Source: Rhabdophis nuchalis (lineage: Eukaryota; Chordata; Lepidosauria; Squamata; Natricidae). Taken from it: a DNA stretch of 64,000 nt. Of this stretch, positions 55,497 to 64,000 are shown one piece after another. How positions within the stretch are numbered: the first letter of the stretch is position 1; every line of letters starts with the position of its first letter. The DNA is taken from positions 164,387,503 through 164,451,502 of the forward strand of contig CM077645.1 in NCBI GenBank assembly GCA_039707465.1, written 5' to 3'. The notes under the pieces were generated by a model. It did no database searches, had not been told where the DNA came from, and saw only the letters and a program-made list of their open reading frames with translations. Position numbers and translations under genes: made by a program.

Positions 55497-55985
55497 TGGA
55501 CACTGCCCACCATTTTGGGGAGTCTTTGCTAAGTTATTCAATATTGTTGCCAGAGGAATCGGTGCAATGGCAAACAGTAGAGGTGATAGTGAGTCTCCTT
55601 GATATTAACTTATCCAACCTCTCACCATTGACTAGCATCATTGAGCAACATGTGCCATCAATCTTTGCACGCAGCTTCTAATGTTTCTAGGGACTCCTGT
55701 TATTTGCAGGCACTTGATTATGCAATCCTATGGCAGGGAGTCAAATACCTTCTTATAATCAACCCATGCTATATTCAAATTTCTTCTCTTGCAATTTTCC
55801 AACACCATCTTGTCAAATAGGAACTGATCTTTTGTTCCTCTGTTGTTTGGGTGGTCCCTTTGTGCTTAGGGGGGAAAGAACTTGTTATCAACTAGATGCT
55901 GTTGGTCTACATCAGTTACCACACCAATTAACAATGTGAAAGTGGTTGGTAAGCAGGTAATTGGTCTGTGTTGCCTGGTGCTACT
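55497..55985 (-). pseudogene. R4/Dong-like LINE reverse transcriptase fragment, decayed
   Basis: The minus strand, across several frames, reads 'RPITCLPTTFTLLIGVV', 'DKMVLENCKRRN', a degenerate 'WVDYKK.FDSLP' block (first RT Asp region), 'ITGVPRNIRS', and 'YQGDSLSPLLFAIAPIPL'. The phrase QGDSLSPLLF...IPL is typical of the R4/Dong LINE group. Several stops and indels are present. The downstream catalytic YxDD block is not found. It is an old fragment. Confidence 0.72.
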
Positions 55986-56845
55986 CCTTCTGTTTATTGT
56001 TACAGTTATTAATTAAATGGATGCTGTCCAACTTTCCATGACTCTGGGTGGTTCATAACAATGGAGATTATGTGCAAATGTATAGTGATTAAGGATGACA
56101 GCTAGCTGTAATTACTTCCAAATGTGAGCAGCAAACTTGTATCTTGTTGTGACTCCTTATGACAGGATTGGCAAAACAGATGTCATACACCAAAGGAACA
56201 TGGAATGGATGAAAACTCATCATTAAATTTTGAGCAGAGTGATCATGGCTTGGAGGTATAAAACACCTTGTTAGATTATTCTGATCTTATGGTTGAAGAT
56301 TGGGTTGCAGGTGCTTCAATAGTGATACTATTGCTCTGCTATGGCTGAATTGTCTACATGTGTAACATCTCATGGGAGAACTGTTGCCTTATTAGTGCAA
56401 CTAAGGGACATATTCTTTGAACATGATCAATGGTGGTATAGACCACCCACATCAATGGGCTAAGCACTGGTTACTTCTGGCCTCATTAAAGTCTTGTTAC
56501 TTTTTAAAAATTGTTTTATATACAGTATATGGTTTCAGTTAATCCTTACCAAAGGGATAAGTAGTGTATGGTCCATTTAACAGGATGTAGTGTGAATGTA
56601 ACAGATATTTGTGTCTGTTGAGGAGTACTGCTTCTTTTCCTCTCTCATTGTTGCTCTCTTTAATAAATATCACCATACAATACTTGGATCATCCCACACC
56701 TTGGTGCCAACAGACATACAACAACATTATTGCTGTTTTATGATAATGTGCTAATATTATACTGTGCTATACTCACCTATATTCCCTTTTCTGAAGCCCA
56801 GCTGTTAGATTGCTCTGTACATCCTCTCCTATGCTTGTTAAGGAG
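55986..56845. other. no firm feature; may include R4 flanks
   Basis: If the LINE continues, its 5' part would lie here on the minus strand, but I could not read a coding match. Confidence 0.3.
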
Positions 56846-57030
56846 CCCTCAGAGCACACTGGTTAAAGGGCAATATTGCAGGTAAACTCTGCCCACAGCC
56901 TAGAATTTGAGCCTGATGGGCTCAATGTTGACTCAGCCATCCATCCTTCTGAGGTCAGTAAAATGAGGTCCAGATTGTTGGGGGCAATGTGCAAAATCAC
57001 GTTTACATTGTAAACATGCCCAGAGAGTGC
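56846..57030 (+). mobile_element. tRNA-derived SINE, truncated
   Basis: Same family as 37222: 'cactggttaaagggcaatat' near the A box, 'gaatttgagcctgatggg' at the B box, 'atgttgactcagccatccat' in the body. The tail is degenerate. Confidence 0.68.
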
Positions 57031-57036
57031 CATAAT

Positions 57037-57105
57037 GCAAGGTTTTCCAACCTTGGCAACTTTAAAACTTGTGGACTTCAGTTCCCAGAATTCATCAGTC
57101 AGCAA
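57037..57105. mobile_element. hAT-type hairpin MITE, one arm only
   Basis: 'ccaaccttggcaactttaaa' and 'gtggacttcagttcccagaa' match the left arm of the hairpin family. The second arm is absent. Confidence 0.7.
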
Positions 57106-57582
57106 TAACATAAATGCTATAGATATTGCTGTCATAATGGCAAAAATACAGAAAGAGTCATGGATTGCACAAAATTTAATGTGTTCCAATAACTAAACCT
57201 GACTTGACTTATTTTTCTGTTCTTTTAAAAATAGCCATGAAAGTTAAAAATCATGGCTATTTCTAATTATCACTAACTGACAAAAGAGAGAGAGGACCTT
57301 TTGTAACACAAATAATTCTTTTGAAGGCTGTTAGATACCAATTTATCCTGTTAAAGTCCTAAAGTGCAAGCCAAGGAACCTAGGAGAGTAACAACATAAC
57401 AAGGTTATGTTTTCAATAAAACAATATTTCCTTTTCTCACAAAGATTCAAAAGTTAGTGGATGTTGATGAGATAGATTGTAGTGGTTCTAAAAATCAACT
57501 TTTATCTGTCTCCTAATGTTTTGAAATTTAACTCACAATACTCTTTGCTTGCTAGCCTCTTATTTTCCTATGAAATGCTATA
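57106..57582. other. no recognisable feature
   Basis: Near 57,228-57,265 'tagccatgaa' and 'tcatggctatt' make a short inverted repeat; nothing else. Confidence 0.35.
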
Positions 57583-57640
57583 CATACAGTACATACATAC
57601 ATACATACATACATACATACATACATACATACATACATAC
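57583..57640. repeat. (CATA)n microsatellite
   Basis: About 13 tetramer units, one interruption near the start. Confidence 0.95.
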
Positions 57641-57803
57641 GAAGATTCTATCCATTAATGGGATTGATGGTGCTATTAAGGCTGAACCATCAACTGCAGG
57701 TCCACTGTTGGTCAATTTAAGGTCACCATATGCTGCATCACATATATTTCTAAAGAGGTCTTATCCCCATTTTCCTCTTTCCTTCTTGGGAGATGTTGTA
57801 GAG

Positions 57804-57939
57804 CAGGGGTGTCAAACTCATGGCATCACAGTGTCATCACATGACATACTGGGACATTTTCCCCCTTCGCTAAAACAGACATGGGTCATGGCCAGCACAT
57901 GATGCATCTGGCCCATGGGCCAGGAGTTTGACAGCCCTG
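57804..57939. mobile_element. hAT-type MITE (136 bp)
   Basis: Ends CAGGGGTGTCAAACTC and the complement of 'gagtttgacagccctg' mark it as a short relative of 46341-47166. The flanking 8-mers 'ttgtagag'/'ttctaggg' match at 6 of 8. Confidence 0.88.
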
Positions 57940-57947
57940 TTCTAGGG

Positions 57948-59762
57948 GCACATAGGAAAGAAAGAATGAAACAACAATGAAGCTCTCTCTCTCTCCCTCC
58001 CTCCCTCCCTCTCCCCTCTCTGTAACTGCGGTCAAGGTATGTATGTGGCCAGAGGACATTTTGCCCTGTCAAACCTGACAGCACTATTGAATTAATTGAA
58101 TTTTGGTGCCACATACTCTTTTAGTGTTACATAATATGCCTCCTTTAACTCCCTTTCTAATTGTCTGCTAGCCCTAATTGCTCTTCCAGTCTTCTTTTCT
58201 TCTAATAGATGAAGAGAGGACTGGCAATGTCTTCATTTTATTGTTGGAGTTTTATGCAATTCACCTTTTCAGAAAATAACAAACAATTGACAATAATTCT
58301 GCTTACCTTCCCTGGCCTAGAGACAGAAAATTCAGCTGAGCCAGGGACTCTGCTGAAACGATCCATTTGACCTACCCTTCTGAGTCCCCTGGTGGCATTA
58401 AAAAAGAGGAAAAGCCACAAGACCCAGCAAATAAGTGAGGGCACACTGTTTCTAATGTAATTGATGAGAGGATATGAATGTGACCCGGGGAAAAAAATAG
58501 TGTCACATTTCTGAAAATGGCCCAATTTAAAATCAAGCCTGCATAGCTCCCAAAGGCATTTTTGGATGCCGTTGTAACTTGCTTGCCAATCGAATACTTA
58601 TATTGCATTTGGCATTTGCTAATGTATTCTCTGAATTGACTCAATTCTGGAAATACAATAGTAATAAGTCAGCCCTTGGAAAAGTTAAGATGAAATATTT
58701 TGGATTCAGCATAATTTTGAATTTTAAAAGAGCTTTCTTGCTTGCTCCTATTAACCTTCCAATCTATGAAAGTTCAAGGTTCGATTTCTTTGAACTCGAA
58801 GCATCTCCTGGTGTGTTTTGAAATTCCCTCCCGGATTCATTATACATGAAAGAAACTTTGCCATTTCTTCTTTTTTCCTTGTGATAAAACCCAAATGGTA
58901 TTTTCAGAATTCTGAATTAATATTAAGTTTATGACCAACACTGATATCTTGACATTTTCTTCTAATGCCTCTTTCGTACAATTTGGGAAAGATATGTGGC
59001 ATAAATTAGAAGGAGTGGAAAAGCCTCTTGCACTGCTTTTAAGTCTAAATGTCAAAGGACAGAATAGGTTTCCGCACCAAATGTAAACTGGAGTAGTACA
59101 TCAATAATTATTGGAACAATAATATTAATTTTGAATTCTAAAATGAAGTTTAATTTATGCCACATATCATACATTTTCCCCCTTGTCACCTAGGTTACAG
59201 ACTTTTTCAAGTGTGTGCCAAATTGCACTAATACTTCAAAAGGTGATGTTTATTTTCTTTAACCCTTTTCAAGTTTTAATGGGAATACTAAGAGTAGGCT
59301 TTTATTTATTTTTTTAAAAAAGGAAAGAAACACCACACAGTACTGATGCAATTAATTCCTAAATAGTTTTGGGACATGCCATGCTGTCAGAAGCCCATTT
59401 TTCTTCCAAAAGAGATAAATATTTTCTTGTAGGGTTTCAGGGTTATAAAATCCACCCCATGAGGTATGTTATTAGCCCCTATTCTACATTTTTAAAACAA
59501 ATATCAGAATGTGCCATCACTGAGCTAGATATTAATTGATAAACAATTTCATTGAATTACAGAGAATAAGAGAATAACATTCTCAATTTAAATGTTTTAA
59601 TTTTAAATGTATATTTGTTTTTGTTTTTTAGCATAGAAATGGATTAAGTAACTGCTATGGTTGAAACACCTCCTCCTACTTCCTGCCTTACATCTCACCC
59701 TCCAAAAATAATCTTTTGATGGACTGTGTCTGACTAAGATTTAGGTATGTGCTTCATTCAGG
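57948..59762. other. unique sequence with a (CTCC)n run
   Basis: A CT/CTCC-rich tract lies at 57,982-58,020. The remainder is AT-rich and unrecognised. Confidence 0.4.
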
Positions 59763-60250
59763 TTGATATCACCAGAAAAGGTGCTCGGGGTGAATTCTCC
59801 CTCCCTCCCTCGTCAAACAGACATTTTGTTCAACTGTTCTGGAAATGAAGATCATAGCATAATTTGGGTCAATACAGTTCTTTCAGAGAATTTTGGAGCA
59901 GAAGGATTAAAAAGAGAAATAGCAGTTATTGTGACCCGCTCTGAGGAGGAAGAAAATGAAGGTCATGTGCAAGAGCAGCCTGCCTTAGAGAGCAGCATGG
60001 AGACACCTGGAATTGAATTGATTGCAGAGAAAACCTGAAAGAGAAGTTGATTCAAGACTTCCTTCTAACCCTAAGCCAAGTAGACCTAAGAGTAGAACAG
60101 AGGCTCTTCACAGCTCCTTACAAAGCAAGGGCATGCCCATCAATGTTTGCTTATACTTGCTGGGGCTCTATTTTACAGCCAGTGTTGGCAAGCTATCCTT
60201 TATTAGGATTTACTGGAATCTCATATTAAACTCTTGCCTGTGAAAACCCT
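59763..60250. other. unassigned, possibly LTR-related
   Basis: The plus strand is open at 59763-60038 (91 codons, acidic 'SEEEENEGHVQEQ') and in two frames after it. Acidic coding beside 'tgtgacccgctctgagg' recalls the start of the 41/63-kb LTRs, but no firm match, termini or duplication is visible. Confidence 0.25.
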
Positions 60251-60602
60251 ATGTCCTCTCTGATGGCATGAGCCCCCCCCCCATCAGTTCAGTTCTACCA
60301 TGCATGCGCACATGCCTCCTGTCGGCCAGCTGGTCTTGGGGTCTCTGCCATGCACGTGTGGGATATGGGGTGCATGTAGGGGGGCCTGGGTGCATGCATG
60401 GTGGAAGGGGCTCATATGGGGAGCTGCATGCATGTGGGGGGCACATGGAGGAGGGGCATGTGCACATGTGCAGGGGGTGGGGACTATGCACGAGGGCTGT
60501 GCACACATTGCATTTTGGGGGTTCAGGTGTGTGCACATTTGCACACATACGCACATGTGTGCTTTGGGCACTCGGTTCAGAAAAGGTTAGCCATTAATGC
60601 CC
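60251..60602. repeat. alternating purine-pyrimidine region, possible hAT element
   Basis: Rich in 'tgcatg', 'gtgcacat' and 'cacatgtg', prone to Z-DNA or hairpins. It ends in 'aaaaggttagccattaatg', close to the complement of the 17945 element's left end ('cagtgatggctaacctttt'). A degenerate hAT element is likely, but the left end is not found. Cys/His-rich frames on both strands are composition artefacts. Confidence 0.45.
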
Positions 60603-62228
60603 TATGCCTTAAACCCAGATCAGCTGCTGATCCATAATGATTCTATGACTTCTGGACTCTGCCCTGACTCTGCTTCTGTCTGCTCTTTGGGACTTTGCTT
60701 ATTGAGACAGTATCTGTAAATTTCCCAAGTGATTTGGGACTACTTGAAATGTGTGTGTGTGTGTGTGTGTGTGTGTGTTGTGCATGCTTGTCCTGACTAG
60801 TACTGCTATCTTACTTTACTAAGTAAAGCCTTGTACTGTTCTCCATTAGATGATTGTTTTCAGAATATAAGAAAGAATGGGACAGAAAGAATGAGTTGGA
60901 ATGTATGATATCTCAGATGGGACAAGCTATATCTAAAGCCTCAGAAAACTGAATTTAAAATAGTTAACAATGCTAAAGAGTCAAACAAGGCAAGGAGCCT
61001 GAGAAGTTCCACAGTTGGTGGTTCATGAATAGATTGATGCTTGTTACTTCCTTATCTACTTCTCTGCTACAGTCCTGTGAGCAATAAAGAATTCCGCACA
61101 AGGTGTAAGAGCAATATCCTTCCTCTTTTTCCAATAAAAGCAGCATATCTGTAGCACAGATCCAGATAAATCTGGGTTACAGAAAGCTGTGTGCATAACA
61201 CCACTGTTCTGCTGTAGAGTGATAAGATCAAGCAAATAACAAGAAAGATGATGGAATGAAGATGGAAAAGGGAGAAAAAACAATTTCATAAAATGGATGC
61301 TGTATATATGAAAAAAATAGTTTCTATATTTTGAATCATTTTAGTATTTCAGAAGTACAAGCGATGATTACTGATTGGGATCCCCCTATTTTTCCCCCAA
61401 CATTTTTATAAACTAGGTATTTTTTGTGTGTGTGAATGTACATTGAATAGAGTTGTCAGTCTGTAAAACCGAAAGTTATTTGACCTACATATTTATGTAA
61501 AACAGCCTTTCCACAACAAAGAAATGTTTACCTGATAGTATTTGCCACTTAAAAGTTCCGGGTCACAGGAGGAACGTTTGTTAGAAGGGCAGTTTTTTTG
61601 TTTTTGTTTTTTTGTTTTGCTTTCATAAACATCTTCTGAACTTCAACATGAACACAAATGATTTATAGAGCAGGAAATAAGGATAATGAGATAACGGAAT
61701 ATTAAACAGGGAAAATGGACGAGGAAGCAGTTTATCATAGGTAAATATTTGAATAGTTATCGTAGCTGTCAAGGTTGAAATGAAAACATAACAGAAGGGA
61801 ACACCATCCGTAAGTGTGAAGAACTTTCTGAAATGTGGCAAAGAACTGATTCATTTCACTTCAAAGCACAATGGGCTGGATCCAAGTTTCTGCAGAGCGG
61901 TATTTTCTATACCAGCGGTTTTAATGTATTAATTTGATTAATATTCCATCTTTTCTACAGAAGCCTCAAAGCATTTTACTGTATTTAGGAATCTTTCTTC
62001 ATTTTTAATCATACAATAGAAAATCTGTGTAATGAGCTGGCTTAAAAGAAAGTAACTGACCCAGTTACTCAGGGAGTTTCCATGGCTGAGGATGGACTTA
62101 ATCTGGTTCTTTTTAGTCCTAGGCTCCATTCATAAGCTGCAGTCCTTGAAGTGTGTGACATCAAAGAGCTTTTCATCTGAGCTAGAGAAAATCATCTGCT
62201 ACTTCACTTTATTTTAAGTAAATGAATC
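60603..62228. other. unique sequence with (GT)14
   Basis: (GT)14 at 60751-60778 and a T/G-rich run near 61,593-61,620. Nothing else is recognised. Confidence 0.4.
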
Positions 62229-62336
62229 TCCTCCTCCTCTTCTTCTTCTTCTTCCTCCTCCTCCCCTCCTCCTCCTCCCTTCCTCCTCCTCCTCCTCCCT
62301 TCCTCCTCCTCCTCCTCCTCCTCCTCCTCCTCCTTC
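62229..62336. repeat. (CCT)n/(CTT)n pyrimidine tract
   Basis: About 108 bp of nearly pure pyrimidine, triplet-repeat based, able to form triplex DNA. The Leu- and Gly/Glu-rich frames are artefacts. Confidence 0.95.
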
Positions 62337-63204
62337 TGGTTCTTTGGAGAACAAATAAGAGATATCATGGGGGAAAAGAATTAGCAAAAGGAACACTTTT
62401 CCTTTTTCCAGCAAAAACACCTCTCTGGATCCCACTCTGTTCGTCCAAAACCAATTTTGAATCAGCTTGAGGGCAACCATTCATGAATGAATAAATCTTA
62501 GTATTTATCATATAATTATGGTGTTGGAAGGAATGTTAGCAGTCATTTAGCCATTCTCCTCATTATCTTTGATGGATGAACTTCCAGTCTCTAAAGATGT
62601 TTATCAGAAGGATCTCTCTACTTTCTATGGCAACCTCTTCCCCTAGAAAAAGTAAAACAAAGGAACATTGGAATGGCAATATTAAAGAATTACTCCACAT
62701 ATTTACATGGAAGTAAAATTATGAGTTTCTACAAAAAAAAAGAGATATGTGGATAGTTACACTGAACAGAATCTGATAATTTTTCTGCAGTGATAATTCC
62801 ACACAAGCCATTCCACATTTATTTTTGTGAGAACCAAATATATATATTTGAAACCAACATACTGTAGAAATGGATGGATGTAAGTATGTAGGCATAAGGC
62901 AGATTTGTATGTTTTTAAAATGGTTTCTCAGGGAATTTAATAGTCACGTAAGTTCAATGAAAATACTGAATGTTAAGTAAAATGCTGAGTAAAATGCAAA
63001 ATACTTACTATTTCTTAACATAGCCAGTAAAATAAAACACACTTACATCCCAGATCTAAATAAATTAAAAGCAACAACAATCGTATATACTCACCAATTG
63101 CTAACTTGAATTGTCCTCCTTTCTTAACCTATGCTGCCTTATTTGGAATCTGAGGCTCAACAAACTCTACAACTGTGTTTACTTTGAAACTTTAATTTAT
63201 CAGT
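62337..63204. other. no recognisable feature
   Basis: AT-rich unique sequence. Confidence 0.4.
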
Positions 63205-63414
63205 TTGCCCTAATATTTTAGGCACCAGGCTTGAAACTGGGAGAGTGTGAATTGGAGTCCCATTTTAGGCATGAAAACTGCCTGGGTGACATTATCTCAG
63301 CCCAACCTACCTCATAAAGCTGTTAGTTGTGAGGAAAATAGGAAAAATGAGACTATTAAATATGTTTATTGCCTTGAGTTATTTTTAAAAATAATAAAGG
63401 TAGGATATAAACAA
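63205..63414 (+). mobile_element. tRNA-derived SINE, 5' part degenerate
   Basis: 'ggcaccaggcttgaaactgg' and 'ttttaggcatgaaaactgcc' match the SINE at 36.2 kb read on its own strand. The tail 'attgccttgagttattttta' plus 'aaaataataaaggtaggata' ends directly at the LTR. The LTR inserted into or right behind it. Confidence 0.7.
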
Positions 63415-63415
63415 G

Positions 63416-63982
63416 TGTTTTGGCACACCAGCGGCCAGGGCAGCTGGCAGCAGATTTGGACAATGAGGAGGTTGGGGAGATACATCGGCCAGTCCCGGAA
63501 TCTGGGGAAGACTCTGATGAGGGCTAAATGTTGGAGGTAAAGAGGGGGCCAGAGCCATATGTTATGGCATAGTTATCTGCTGCCTTCAGAGTCAGACATC
63601 AGTGAGTCTGTTCCCAGTATGCGCATCCGGAGAGTTGCCAAATGAAGGGAACAGCTAAAGAACAGGGGTCAACTTGGGAGTAAGGACACCGGTGGACAAT
63701 GAATGGTCCCTCCCAGAGGAAATAAAAGAGGAGCAAAGGGGAGTGGAGTTTGCAGGAGACAAATAGTTTGCTTAATTGATTCATGACTCTCTGAGACTCC
63801 TTGCCAGGTTTTGCATATATCCGCCTGTCAGTTCTCCAAGCCAGATAAGGTCTGTGACTGTAAATTCTCCCTTGAAAGACTTTTATGGGTATGAATAAGC
63901 AGAATTCACAGTAAATTAATAAAAGGGATTTTTGTCGGGACAAGGAGTTTGCTTCATGCCCTTGGGAAGCCTTGGTCAAACA
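63416..63982 (+). mobile_element. LTR of an LTR retrotransposon, plus strand (567 bp)
   Basis: It starts TGTTTTGGCA and ends about GTCAAACA, aligned end to end with the minus-strand copy at 41117-41683 and of equal length. TATA-like 'aaataaaagagg' is near 63,720 and 'attaataaaaggga' near 63,915. Flanking 5-mers (acaag, ttgta) do not match, and the window ends 18 bp later. It may be a solo LTR with decayed flanks or the left LTR of a longer element beyond the window. No primer-binding site is recognisable in those 18 bases. Confidence 0.65.
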
Positions 63983-64000
63983 TTGTAATTCTAGGAACAG

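Noticed and set aside
55226..55681. 151-residue plus-strand ORF as a possible host exon
   Set aside because: Its 3' part is antisense to the R4-like RT motif region; no conserved domain or splice context was seen.
59763..60038. 91-residue acidic ORF as a possible gene
   Set aside because: No recognisable domain, homologous frame or flanking splice signals; kept only as an unassigned region.
60249..60637. Cys/His-rich frames resembling metal-binding proteins
   Set aside because: The composition comes from repeated tgcatg/cacatg words; five overlapping frames are open at once on both strands.
62214..62480. Gly/Glu/Arg-rich frame on the minus strand and Leu-rich frame on the plus strand
   Set aside because: Both translate a (CCT/CTT)n tract.

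Overview
The window looks like intergenic or intronic nuclear DNA from a squamate reptile, most likely a snake. The evidence is the repeat mix: L2- and CR1-clade LINEs, a tRNA-derived SINE with the body and tail of the Sauria/Squam type, several hAT and pogo/Tigger families of small inverted-repeat elements, and many long simple repeats, four of them (AAT/ATT)n tracts sitting on LINE 3' ends. I found no exon, tRNA gene, rRNA gene or host promoter that I could defend. Nearly every long reading frame belongs to a mobile element, a simple repeat, or an antisense shadow of one.

Layout. 1-7.4 kb: a cluster of L2 3' ends, including a short L2 inserted backwards into an older L2 (3.9-4.9 kb) and a 2.2-kb L2 lying tail-to-head behind it (4.9-7.1 kb). 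9.2-12.8 kb: a complete 3,615-bp pogo/Tigger DNA transposon whose transposase carries a 21-residue repeat domain and two single-base frameshifts. 12.8-13.4 kb: another L2 3' end. 14.0-15.8 kb: a CR1 LINE inserted into a perfect 135-bp hairpin element that keeps an 8-bp target duplication. 15.9-16.4 kb: an LTR-like block. 19.2-28.1 kb: a LINE end, then a decayed near-full-length L2 (itself hit by a small hAT element and by an L1 ORF1-only copy), then a full-length L2 whose long ORF is broken by a single stop codon.

28-64 kb is less dense. It holds small hAT, Tigger and mariner-like elements, most with exact or near-exact target duplications. It also holds tRNA-derived SINEs, an internally deleted Tc1 element with a dead transposase (39.3-40.4 kb), two 567-bp copies of one LTR (41.1 and 63.4 kb), a ~260-bp tandem triplication, a decayed R4-like LINE fragment (55.5-56.0 kb), and unique AT-rich sequence.

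How it works together: the autonomous elements (L2, CR1, L1, pogo, Tc1) supply the enzymes and the short elements (hairpin hAT MITEs, Tigger MITEs, SINEs, the ORF1-only L1) would depend on them. The nesting gives a relative time order. The most unusual objects are the ORF1-only L1 copy with an 82-bp flanking duplication that makes an in-frame L2-L1 chimeric ORF, the repeat-expanded pogo transposase, and the set of near-perfect hairpin hAT elements.

Limits: family names rest on protein motifs and terminal sequences read by eye. No database search, alignment score or divergence value was computed, and boundaries of retroelements are good to about 5-30 bp.
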